From contig NZ_PZYY01000005.1 of assembly GCF_003047265.1 (NCBI RefSeq), forward strand, positions 186,001 to 250,000: a DNA stretch of 64,000 bases, in the 5' to 3' direction. The stretch comes from Nocardioides terrigena. Lineage in GTDB: Bacteria; Actinomycetota; Actinomycetes; Propionibacteriales; Nocardioidaceae. Below are positions 16,601 to 24,036 of the stretch, piece by piece (within the stretch, counting starts at the first letter, position 1; each line of letters opens with the position of its first letter). A program made the translations under genes and the position numbers. Below the pieces are notes generated by a model, which searched no databases, was not told the origin of the DNA, and saw only the letters and a list, made by a program, of their open reading frames with translations.

Positions 16601-17652
16601 AGGTCGTCAAGTTGCCGAATAGTGCTGGGCTGTGTGCCCATTGGGAGGGTCTTCGCTAGCCAAACCCTGTTGGCGAATTCCGCTTCTCCCCAGGAAGTGC
16701 TGTGGTCGGTGTATCCACTCAGAGCGGTTTGAACAGCCTCCAAGTCGTCACACGGGCTAATTGCCGACTCGACGCCTATCTTGGAGAGGGTCGGGCGGAC
16801 TTTCCCGCAGTAAGGGACCGCCACGGTCGGTTTGTTCATCATGGTCGCGAGTAGAGAGGGATGCATCCGGACGCTGAATAGGGCATCCGCCGACCCGATT
16901 GCCGAGGCGAGGCCGCGTGTTGACCGAGGGCGGATAATGGGGAGATCGCCCATTGAGGCCATGAACATCGCGTCCTGTTCGCTGGCCGCCAGACCAATTG
17001 CCCGGTCCCCAAGTGTCCTCAGCAGGGACCGAGAAAAGTCAGCCCAGCGAGCAACATCTATCTCTGCCTCCGAAGAGTCGCTTCGACCGCTGATGTCGAG
17101 CAAGTTGACCAGGATCTTGCCGCGGAGAGCAGGAACCTCACGTACGTATGCGTTGAGGTGCGGCTGGAGCAATGCAATCGAGTCGGGAAGGACGGTTACG
17201 TCGCCTGCGCCCAATGCCCTCGCCTCTCGTGCCGACTTCTCGTCACGCACACCCACGCGCGAGCGTGCAACTAGAGCGGCGGCATCGGCGGCGTACTTGG
17301 ACTCGGCAAGATTCCGTAGCTCAACGCCATGCAGGGTCACGGTGCGCCCCTCTACCGCGCGACGGATCCGTCTCAACTTGGACCCCACCTCGCGTGACCA
17401 GTGGCCGTTCAGGTATCCGCCTCCGCAGATCAAGACGTCTGCGGACTGTTTCCTAGCAGCGGTATTAAGCGGAACCAGATGCTCGGACGCGAAATGAGGA
17501 GTTCTCATCTGTGCGGCGCGGGTCCGGCTAGGGCGGTTGCTGTACACCCGGGAGACGGGCAATGCCTCCAAGTAGCCAGTCAAAATTGCTTCGTCACCAA
17601 TATTGTCGTACCCCCAGCCGCCAATTAGATCAACCTGTCCCAAAGCCTTCAC
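16597..17652 (-). CDS. Polysaccharide pyruvyl transferase family protein, locus 1
   Basis: A 351-residue protein with the N-terminal loop GGWGYDNIGDEAIL and the late SVRMHPSLLATM motif, both marks of the CsaB/WcaK pyruvyltransferase family. It likely adds a ketal-linked pyruvate to a sugar, giving the polymer negative charge. Its GTG start overlaps the stop of the short acyltransferase gene. A second family member is at 59745. Confidence 0.88.
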   Translation of the reverse strand: MKALGQVDLIGGWGYDNIGDEAILTGYLEALPVSRVYSNRPSRTRAAQMRTPHFASEHLVPLNTAARKQSADVLICGGGYLNGHWSREVGSKLRRIRRAVEGRTVTLHGVELRNLAESKYAADAAALVARSRVGVRDEKSAREARALGAGDVTVLPDSIALLQPHLNAYVREVPALRGKILVNLLDISGRSDSSEAEIDVARWADFSRSLLRTLGDRAIGLAASEQDAMFMASMGDLPIIRPRSTRGLASAIGSADALFSVRMHPSLLATMMNKPTVAVPYCGKVRPTLSKIGVESAISPCDDLEAVQTALSGYTDHSTSWGEAEFANRVWLAKTLPMGTQPSTIRQLDDL

Positions 17653-18014
17653 GTGGGCTCCTCCGGTGTGATGACTACTTTGGAATGCAGATCCATGCGT
17701 TCGGCTCCGAGATCTAGAGAATTCTCAAGCGTGTTCAAGATTGCTCGGCTCGGAACGACGGCACCTGACTCAATGCAGATTGGGAGCTCGCCATTGACTG
17801 TGACGTTCCAACCAATTCGGGCGTTGTCGCCAACCGTGAGGTGCGGGTTTCGTAGCCGGAGCCCAGGTCGCAAGGTTGCGCTTGGTGATATAGACAACAT
17901 TGTTAGCCTCGTACCCTTTAGAAGCCATAAAGGAGGTCGAAGTCCGGCGAAGACAAGCGGACGAATCGCAAATTTCAGGGCCGCATGCTTCGCGTCCTCG
18001 CGTAAACGCTCCAT
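17649..18014 (-). CDS. Short hexapeptide-like acyltransferase, possibly truncated
   Basis: A 121-residue protein with a positively charged amphipathic N-terminus and a left-handed beta-helix-like stretch (TLRPGLRLRNPHLTVGDNARIGWNVTV). Sugar O-acyltransferases of this fold usually run to about 180-200 residues and have a clear catalytic His loop, which is not evident here. It may be a minimal, shortened or inactive version. Overlapping start and stop with the pyruvyltransferase show it belongs to the operon. Confidence 0.55.
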   Translation of the reverse strand: MERLREDAKHAALKFAIRPLVFAGLRPPLWLLKGTRLTMLSISPSATLRPGLRLRNPHLTVGDNARIGWNVTVNGELPICIESGAVVPSRAILNTLENSLDLGAERMDLHSKVVITPEEPT

Positions 18015-18108
18015 GGCTCGCTCCTGTCGTTCAGATGGCTTGGCGAAGGTCTAATGTCGCGGACTCTGCGGTCGCGACTGCTTCAGAGGGCGTGGAGAGT
18101 GGACGGGG

Positions 18109-19086
18109 TCATAGGCCCAACACTTGGCCCCATTGTGCATTGAGAATGCGACGTGTCTCATGGGCTTTTCTGGCGACCTCGCTGGTGTCTGAAGTCAAGA
18201 CTGCCTTTGTGGCGGCGACCCAATCCCCATCGGGCCCGACGAGGCCTGGCCAGTCAGCGCCATAGAGCTCGACCAAGTGCTCGTGTGCGGGGCCGACGAT
18301 CGGTACGCCGAGTTCCAGACACCTAACGGCGACTCCGCTCTGGTAGAAGCGGGCGTACGGGATGACCACGCAGTCCGAGGTGCGCAGGCGATCATCGAAA
18401 TCCGACTCGCTCAGGAACCCGGGATCCACCTTCCAGCCATCTACCTCGGGCCATCCTCTCCCACAGATCTCCAGCTGCGCGGTCGATGTCAAAGCCCGGC
18501 CTATCTCGACCAGGGGTTGAAGATCTCGACTTGGCTTGAACTGTCCAAGGACTCTGACGGTGGGTGGTGCGCCCACTGAACTGGGCACTTCCCGGATGCG
18601 TCCCACTGGGTGAGGCACAACAACGGAGTCGCGACCAAGGGCGCTTGATAGGTCATGGTGAGCCAGTCTTGTGTGCGTGAGAAGTGTGAGGCGGGGGTTC
18701 AATGAAGCGAATCGCCCAATCGAGCGGGCGCCCGCCGAGTAACCAAACTGGCGCCTGATCGGAATCGGATCGTGAATGATCACGATTACGCGGTGCTTCA
18801 TCGAGGCTGGAAGCCAAGCAAGGCACTCCAAGAACCCCAGGCCTGGCCAGAGCGCGATAACTGTTCCGCGAGATCTTCTCAAAGTGCTGGCATAGGCGAA
18901 GACCGTGCGAACGGCCATTGCAATCCGACTCACGGCATTTTGACCGACTTCGATACTTGGCGTTTCCAGGTGCTCCCATGTGAGTCCAAGGTCCTCGAGG
19001 GTGCCCGTCAGAGCCTCTTCGTAGTGATGCAGCGCTTGCGGTAGAGAATTCGAAATGTAGATTGGACGAAGCTTCTGGATCTTCAT
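18109..19086 (-). CDS. Glycosyltransferase (GT-B fold)
   Basis: A 325-residue protein whose C-terminal half has a GT-B nucleotide-sugar pattern: RVLGQFKPSRDLQPL, LEICGRGWPEVDG and VIPYARFYQSGVAVRCLELGVPIVG. The N-terminal half binds the acceptor. It probably adds one residue of the first repeat unit. The ATG overlaps the stop of the upstream GT2 gene (ATGA). Donor and linkage cannot be read from sequence. Confidence 0.78.
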   Translation of the reverse strand: MKIQKLRPIYISNSLPQALHHYEEALTGTLEDLGLTWEHLETPSIEVGQNAVSRIAMAVRTVFAYASTLRRSRGTVIALWPGLGFLECLAWLPASMKHRVIVIIHDPIPIRRQFGYSAGARSIGRFASLNPRLTLLTHTRLAHHDLSSALGRDSVVVPHPVGRIREVPSSVGAPPTVRVLGQFKPSRDLQPLVEIGRALTSTAQLEICGRGWPEVDGWKVDPGFLSESDFDDRLRTSDCVVIPYARFYQSGVAVRCLELGVPIVGPAHEHLVELYGADWPGLVGPDGDWVAATKAVLTSDTSEVARKAHETRRILNAQWGQVLGL

Positions 19087-19958
19087 ACATCCCTCACGAA
19101 GAGTGTTCTCATTTCACCCTCGCGACGCAGGCCGTCGACAATTCCGAGTGCTCGAGCCTGAACTCGCAGAGCGTTGTTCGGAGCGAACGAGTCGCGCACG
19201 ATCATGCGCACAAGCGCTTCGACGACCGATGCCAAGAGGGTCACCCACTGCCGACGCTCGCGCCAGTACTTGAGGCGGTTTCTGGTGTTGAAATAGATGG
19301 GCGCGGAGTTCGTTCCCTGCTCGGCGCGAGCGCGGGTGCTGCAAAGCACGGGTCCGGAGGCTGCCAATCGCGTGCTTATCTCGACATCCTCCCAATACAG
19401 AAAGTAGCTCTCGTCAAAGGTGCCGTAGTTCGCTAGAGCGTCTTGAGCAATGAGCAGGCACGCACCATCTAGCCAAGTGGCGCGCCGAAAGTCATGCTCG
19501 GAAAAGGAGGTGTCGTGCTTTGTCTGACCCCGACGCCCCAGTTCCCCGCCTCGAGACCATGCTGTTCCGTCCCCAAGGAACAGTGTTGGCCCCACGATGG
19601 CTGCAGCTTGCACTGTTGCTACCCGTAGTAACTCCTCCGCCGCTGTCGGGGCGAGCCTGACTTCGTGGGTCAAGAAGAGCACATAATCGAGGTCGGACTG
19701 GGCCAGTTGCTGCAACCCAGCGTTCATGCCTGCCGAGTACCCGCCGTTGCTGGCGCATTCATGAACGGTCACCTCGGGGCCCAGGCGTCCGTCCGATTTC
19801 AGCCTCTTCAGGACCCCGTCGCCGCTTGCGTTGTCGACCACCACAACACTTATGGGCGCACGAGTTTGCTCCCGCAACGCCTCCAAGGTGTTGATGACCG
19901 AGGGGCCGTGTCGAAAGTAAAGGACCACAGCCCCATAACGCGTTCGATCTGATGTCAC
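19083..19958 (-). CDS. Family 2 glycosyltransferase (rhamnosyltransferase-like)
   Basis: A 291-residue GT-A enzyme: VVVVDNASGDG near residue 37, NGGYSAGMNAGL near 70, and the late FDESYFLYWEDVEISTRL segment typical of rhamnosyltransferases of the WbbL type. The start is a GTG. Its AAGGA ribosome site lies partly inside the 12-base palindrome GGATAGCTATCC (19960-19971), which could hide it by folding. It is the first gene of the minus-strand glycosyltransferase-flippase operon. Confidence 0.85.
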   Translation of the reverse strand: MTSDRTRYGAVVLYFRHGPSVINTLEALREQTRAPISVVVVDNASGDGVLKRLKSDGRLGPEVTVHECASNGGYSAGMNAGLQQLAQSDLDYVLFLTHEVRLAPTAAEELLRVATVQAAAIVGPTLFLGDGTAWSRGGELGRRGQTKHDTSFSEHDFRRATWLDGACLLIAQDALANYGTFDESYFLYWEDVEISTRLAASGPVLCSTRARAEQGTNSAPIYFNTRNRLKYWRERRQWVTLLASVVEALVRMIVRDSFAPNNALRVQARALGIVDGLRREGEMRTLFVRDV

Positions 19959-19959
19959 G

Positions 19960-19971
19960 GGATAGCTATCC
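19960..19971 (-). promoter_or_regulatory. Palindrome covering the ribosome site of the GT2 gene
   Basis: GGATAGCTATCC is a perfect 12-base dyad directly before the GTG start. On the minus strand it overlaps the AAGGA ribosome site. It may act as an operator or as an RNA hairpin limiting translation. Confidence 0.35.
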
Positions 19972-20016
19972 TTAGCGGCTTGCCTAGACGTGGCGAGAAT
20001 CCGCCCGGTGGGTCGG

Positions 20017-21318
20017 TCAGCTACCGCTGTTGATCATGCCGGCGCCGACGGTGACGCCCGTCGCCTCGTCGATCAGGATGAATGAGCCTGTGGTGCGGTT
20101 CTTCGAGTACGGGTCGCACAGCAGCGGCACCGTGGTGCGCAGCTGGACGCGGCCGATCTCGTTGAGACCGAGCTCCTTCGTGTCCTGGTCGCGGTGCAGG
20201 CTGTTGACGTCGAGCCGGTACTGGATGTCCTTGACCATCGCCCGGGCTGTGCGGGTGGTGTGCTTGATGGCGAGCTTTTGGCGCGGGCGCAGCGGCTCGT
20301 TGGTCATCCAGCAGATCATCGCGTCGATGTCCTGGCTGGGCTTGGGGGCGTTGTTGACGCGGGCGATCATGTCGCCGCGCGACACGTCGACGTCGTCCGC
20401 GAGACGCACCGTGACCGACATGGGCGGGAACGCCTCGGTGACCTCTTGGTTGAAGAGGTCGATGCCCTCGATGGTCGACGTCATGCCGCTCGGCAGCACG
20501 ACGACCTCGTCGCCGGGCTTGAGCACACCTCCGGCGACCATGCCCGCATAGCCGCGGTAGTCGTGGAACTCGTCGGACTTGGGGCGGACGACGTACTGCA
20601 CCGGGAACCGGACGTCCTGCAGGTCGCGGTCGGAAGCGACGTGGACGTGCTCGAGGTGGTGCATCAGCGTGGGCCCGTGGTACCAGGGGGTGTTCTCGGA
20701 CCGGTTCACCACGTTGTCGCCCTGGAGCGCCGAGATCGGGATGACCTCGAGGTCCGGGATATTGAGCTTGGTGGCGAACGCCGTGAACTCGTTGTGGATC
20801 TTCTCGTAGACCGCCTCGTCCCAGTCGACGAGGTCCATCTTGTTGACCGCGAGCACGAGGTGGGGGACCCGTAGCAGGGAGAGCAGCACGGCGTGGCGAC
20901 GGCTCTGCTCGGTCAGACCCTGACGGGCATCGACAAGCACGAGGCCGAGGTCCGCGGTGGAGGCGCCGGTGACCATGTTGCGGGTGTACTGGATGTGGCC
21001 CGGGGTGTCCGCGATGATGAACTTGCGGGTGGGCGTCGCGAAGTAGCGGTAAGCCACGTCGATCGTGATGCCCTGCTCGCGCTCGGAGCGCAGGCCGTCG
21101 GTCAGCAGCGCGAGGTCGGTGTAGTCGTAGCCCTTCGACACCGAGGAGGCCTCTACGGCCTCGAGCTGGTCCTCGAAGATCGACTTGGAGTCGAGCAGCA
21201 GACGACCGATGAGGGTCGACTTGCCATCATCGACCGAGCCGGCGGTCGCGAAACGGAGCAGATCCATCGGGGCGCGACCCTCGTGGGCCTCCGCGACGGG
21301 AGAGATCTCGGGGCTCAT
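20017..21318 (-). CDS. cysN: Sulfate adenylyltransferase, GTPase subunit
   Basis: A 433-residue EF-Tu-like GTPase: P-loop GSVDDGKSTL near residue 28, DTPGHIQYTRNMVTG, and NKMDLVDW, followed by two beta-barrel domains. With CysD it makes APS from ATP and sulfate, driven by GTP hydrolysis. It lacks the C-terminal APS kinase found in CysNC fusions; that activity is instead encoded in the fusion at 34974. Its ATG overlaps the cysD stop (TGATG). It lies inside the first glycan locus. Confidence 0.95.
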   Translation of the reverse strand: MSPEISPVAEAHEGRAPMDLLRFATAGSVDDGKSTLIGRLLLDSKSIFEDQLEAVEASSVSKGYDYTDLALLTDGLRSEREQGITIDVAYRYFATPTRKFIIADTPGHIQYTRNMVTGASTADLGLVLVDARQGLTEQSRRHAVLLSLLRVPHLVLAVNKMDLVDWDEAVYEKIHNEFTAFATKLNIPDLEVIPISALQGDNVVNRSENTPWYHGPTLMHHLEHVHVASDRDLQDVRFPVQYVVRPKSDEFHDYRGYAGMVAGGVLKPGDEVVVLPSGMTSTIEGIDLFNQEVTEAFPPMSVTVRLADDVDVSRGDMIARVNNAPKPSQDIDAMICWMTNEPLRPRQKLAIKHTTRTARAMVKDIQYRLDVNSLHRDQDTKELGLNEIGRVQLRTTVPLLCDPYSKNRTTGSFILIDEATGVTVGAGMINSGS

Positions 21319-22232
21319 CAGAAGTAGCCTTCCTTCTTGCGGTCTTCCATGGCCGCCTCGGAGAACCGGTCGTCACCACGGGTCGCACCGCGCTCGGTGA
21401 CCCGGGCGATGGCGATCTCGTCGATGATGTCGGCAGTGGTCGCAGCGGTCGATTCCACACACCCGGTCTGCGATTTGTCGCCGACGGTGCGGAAGCGGAC
21501 CATCTTGGTCTCGACGGTCTCGGAGCCCTTGGGCTGCACGGCGTCGGAGAGCGAGAGCCACATGCCGTCGCGGAGAATGACCTCGCGCTCGTGGGCGAAG
21601 TAGATCGAGGGGATCTCGATCTTCTCCCGGTCGATGTAGTGCCAGATGTCGAGCTCGGTCCAGTTGGACAGCGGGAAGATCCGCATGTGCTCGCCCGGGT
21701 GGATGCGCCCGTTGTAGAGGCTCCACAGCTCCGGACGCTGCATCTTCGGGTCCCACTGGCCGAACTCGTCGCGGTGGGAGTAGACGCGCTCCTTGGCGCG
21801 AGCCTTCTCCTCGTCGCGTCGGCCGCCACCGAAGGCGGCCGTGAAGGCGTTCTCCTCGATCGCGTGCAGCAGGGCGCCGATCTGCTGACGGTTCCGCGAG
21901 GTCTTGCCGTCGTCGACGATGGTGCCGTCGGCGATCATGTCCTCGACGCTCGCGATATGGATGCGCGCGCCGAGGCGGTTGACCCAGTTGTCCCGGGTCT
22001 CGAGGACCTCGTCGAAGTCGAGGCCGGTGTCGACCTGAAGCAGCGGGAACGGGAGCTTGGACGGGTAGAAGGCCTTCTCCGCGAGGCGGAGCATGACGAT
22101 CGAGTCCTTGCCTCCGGAGAACATCAGGACCGGCTTCTCGAACTCGGCAGCGACCTCACGGAAGATGTGGATCGACTCAGCCTCGAGCTGGTCCAGCTGG
22201 CTCAGCTGGTAGTCGGGGTGCGTTTGGGTCAT
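21318..22232 (-). CDS. cysD: Sulfate adenylyltransferase, catalytic subunit
   Basis: A 304-residue PP-loop ATP pyrophosphatase of normal CysD length, with SGGKDSIVMLRLAEK near residue 40 and the family landmarks FGGGRRDEEKARAKER and FPLSNWTELDIW. It adenylylates sulfate to give APS. It is the first gene of a two-gene unit with cysN; the 336-base gap upstream probably holds the promoter. The product may feed cysteine synthesis or, given the location, sulfated glycans. Confidence 0.95.
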   Translation of the reverse strand: MTQTHPDYQLSQLDQLEAESIHIFREVAAEFEKPVLMFSGGKDSIVMLRLAEKAFYPSKLPFPLLQVDTGLDFDEVLETRDNWVNRLGARIHIASVEDMIADGTIVDDGKTSRNRQQIGALLHAIEENAFTAAFGGGRRDEEKARAKERVYSHRDEFGQWDPKMQRPELWSLYNGRIHPGEHMRIFPLSNWTELDIWHYIDREKIEIPSIYFAHEREVILRDGMWLSLSDAVQPKGSETVETKMVRFRTVGDKSQTGCVESTAATTADIIDEIAIARVTERGATRGDDRFSEAAMEDRKKEGYF

Positions 22233-22568
22233 GACAGACGAAGGGCCTCTCTAGGGACAGCAGCCCACATCGTAGCCATGGCCGGGCCGATCGCTGCACT
22301 CATGCCCGCTATGAGCGTCACAGGTCGAGACCGATGTCGACCGACCTACACCACAATGGGTAAAGAAGGCCCGATGGTGCGCAGTCACATCCCTGCTCGT
22401 TTGGCATCCTCGGCATGTCTCGTGTCCATCGTCGCGCCCACCGATGTCAGCGCTGTCGCCTCAAGTGCTCAGCCTGTCCGCACAACCGGCGGTATCACCT
22501 CTAGTAGCTCGAACGAACTCGTCCTTTGGGCAACAAAGTCGCGCAGGGATGGTTGCGGCATCACAGCG
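22233..22568. other. Gap upstream of cysD
   Basis: About 336 bases between the polymerase and cysD, both on the minus strand. No convincing gene. It should contain the cysDN promoter, but I cannot place -35 and -10 boxes with confidence. No riboswitch-like fold is apparent by eye. Confidence 0.4.
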
Positions 22569-23894
22569 CTACGGGGCCACCCGCCACACCTCGCCCAGTG
22601 GCGTGCGCGTGCCCGCGTCGAGGTCATCGGGTTGCGTCGGGCCCTCGATCTCCGGCCCCCCTCTGCTCACGGCGTTCCGTCTGAGCGACCTCGATACCAC
22701 GGTCACCCCTGCTACGAACCACACAAAGCTCTGCCATTGGGTCAACAAGGCGACGGTCAGCAACATGACGGAGGTCGCGGCCAAGGCGATTTCGCCGGCG
22801 CCAGCGTCTCGGCGCACGACGGCAACCACGGGCAAGAGCGCCAAGACGGCAAAGAGGCACAGCGGGATCCAACCCAGCTCGAGACCCAGGCGCAGGTAAG
22901 CGTTGTCCACCGAGAAGTAGGTTGCTCCGGCGTCGCCCAGCGTCTTGATCTGTTTGAAGCCGTACTGCCATAACGTCTCGCGGTAGGCCGTCGAGGTCTG
23001 CACCTCCGTGCCCACGCCCTCCCCGAAGAGCAGCCCACGCCCGAAGTACGTTACTGCGGCCGCGCCCGCCGCGGCCGCGACGAGAACCCGCTTCCTGGTC
23101 GTCGAAGTCCAGATCATCATCGCCACGACGAGCGCAAGGGAGATGAAACCCGATCGCGCAAGTGTGCACGCGACCCCGGCGGTCAAGATGACGAGGCCCA
23201 ACAGGGGCCTCCGTGATCGCAGCACCCATGGTGAGGTCAGAACGATCATTGCGGCCAGGGGGATCGAGTGGCCGAAGGCGGCCTCGGACCGGTCGAACGC
23301 GCCTCGCGTCTGGATCTCGCTCCACCGGTTCAGGACCTCGATCTGCCCCGAGATCGAGGTGAATGGGTGCCACCTGAACGTGAACTCCACGATGGCCCAC
23401 ACCGCGCACAAGAGCCCGAGGCGGATCATGAGTGTCGGCAACCGGTTTGGGTCGATCCGCGTCATCGCGACGCGGCCTAGTACATAGGGGAGTATCCAAC
23501 TTACGGTGATCTCGGAGAGCGTTGACGCCCGGCCGCCGTAGAGGGCGACAGAAACTAGCGCGCTGAACAACAGTGCCGCGACGAGAGAGTCAACCATTCC
23601 CAGACGGACCGTGTTGCGCCGCTCTGCCACCAGAAGGCCCACCAATACCGGCAAGGCGAGCAAGTCGGCCGGGGTGAGCCCAACTCCGGAAATGCCGACG
23701 GCCATCCAGGACGGCGTAGAAGCAGACGCAAACACCCAGACAGCAACTCCGGCTACTGGGTGACGATGAGCGATGACGGCGAGCGTGGCGCAGCCCACGA
23801 GCCCGGTCGTGGCAACGGGGGCGATCGATACGCCAAGGCCGACAATCCCAGCAATAAGTACCGAGAGCACGAACATTTGCCTGCCGTCAACCAC
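22569..23894 (-). CDS. Wzy-like polysaccharide polymerase / O-antigen ligase family, locus 1
   Basis: A 441-residue protein with 11-12 hydrophobic segments and one larger outer loop (about residues 290-330, TAYRETLWQYGFKQIK, VDNAYLRLGLELGW). That pattern (NxYL..GLELG) is typical of the Wzy_C/O-antigen ligase fold. It would polymerise lipid-linked repeats outside the membrane. The start is a GTG. The charged C-terminal tail has no clear function. Confidence 0.85.
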   Translation of the reverse strand: MVDGRQMFVLSVLIAGIVGLGVSIAPVATTGLVGCATLAVIAHRHPVAGVAVWVFASASTPSWMAVGISGVGLTPADLLALPVLVGLLVAERRNTVRLGMVDSLVAALLFSALVSVALYGGRASTLSEITVSWILPYVLGRVAMTRIDPNRLPTLMIRLGLLCAVWAIVEFTFRWHPFTSISGQIEVLNRWSEIQTRGAFDRSEAAFGHSIPLAAMIVLTSPWVLRSRRPLLGLVILTAGVACTLARSGFISLALVVAMMIWTSTTRKRVLVAAAAGAAAVTYFGRGLLFGEGVGTEVQTSTAYRETLWQYGFKQIKTLGDAGATYFSVDNAYLRLGLELGWIPLCLFAVLALLPVVAVVRRDAGAGEIALAATSVMLLTVALLTQWQSFVWFVAGVTVVSRSLRRNAVSRGGPEIEGPTQPDDLDAGTRTPLGEVWRVAP

Positions 23895-23986
23895 TTGGCG
23901 ACCATACCCGGAGGAGCGCTGACCGCAGCACTTTTCAGCGAGCTGGCCAGATGGACGGACCTGTCAGACACCTTGCTTCAACGCCA

Positions 23987-24018
23987 GTCGGGTCGACACC
24001 CGAAGGTGTCGACCCGAC
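23987..24018 (-). terminator. Strong terminator hairpin of the peroxidase gene
   Basis: A perfect 14-base stem, GTCGGGTCGACACC with GGTGTCGACCCGAC, closes on a 4-base loop. Read on the minus strand the loop is TTCG between C and G, an exceptionally stable UUCG tetraloop. It starts 18 bases beyond the peroxidase stop codon. No T-run follows. Confidence 0.8.
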
Positions 24019-24036
24019 CGGTTTGCATCGCTCGCT

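Noticed and set aside
21591..22973. A 460-codon plus-strand frame across cysD and the polymerase gene
   Set aside because: It spans two unrelated minus-strand genes and the gap between them; no family features.
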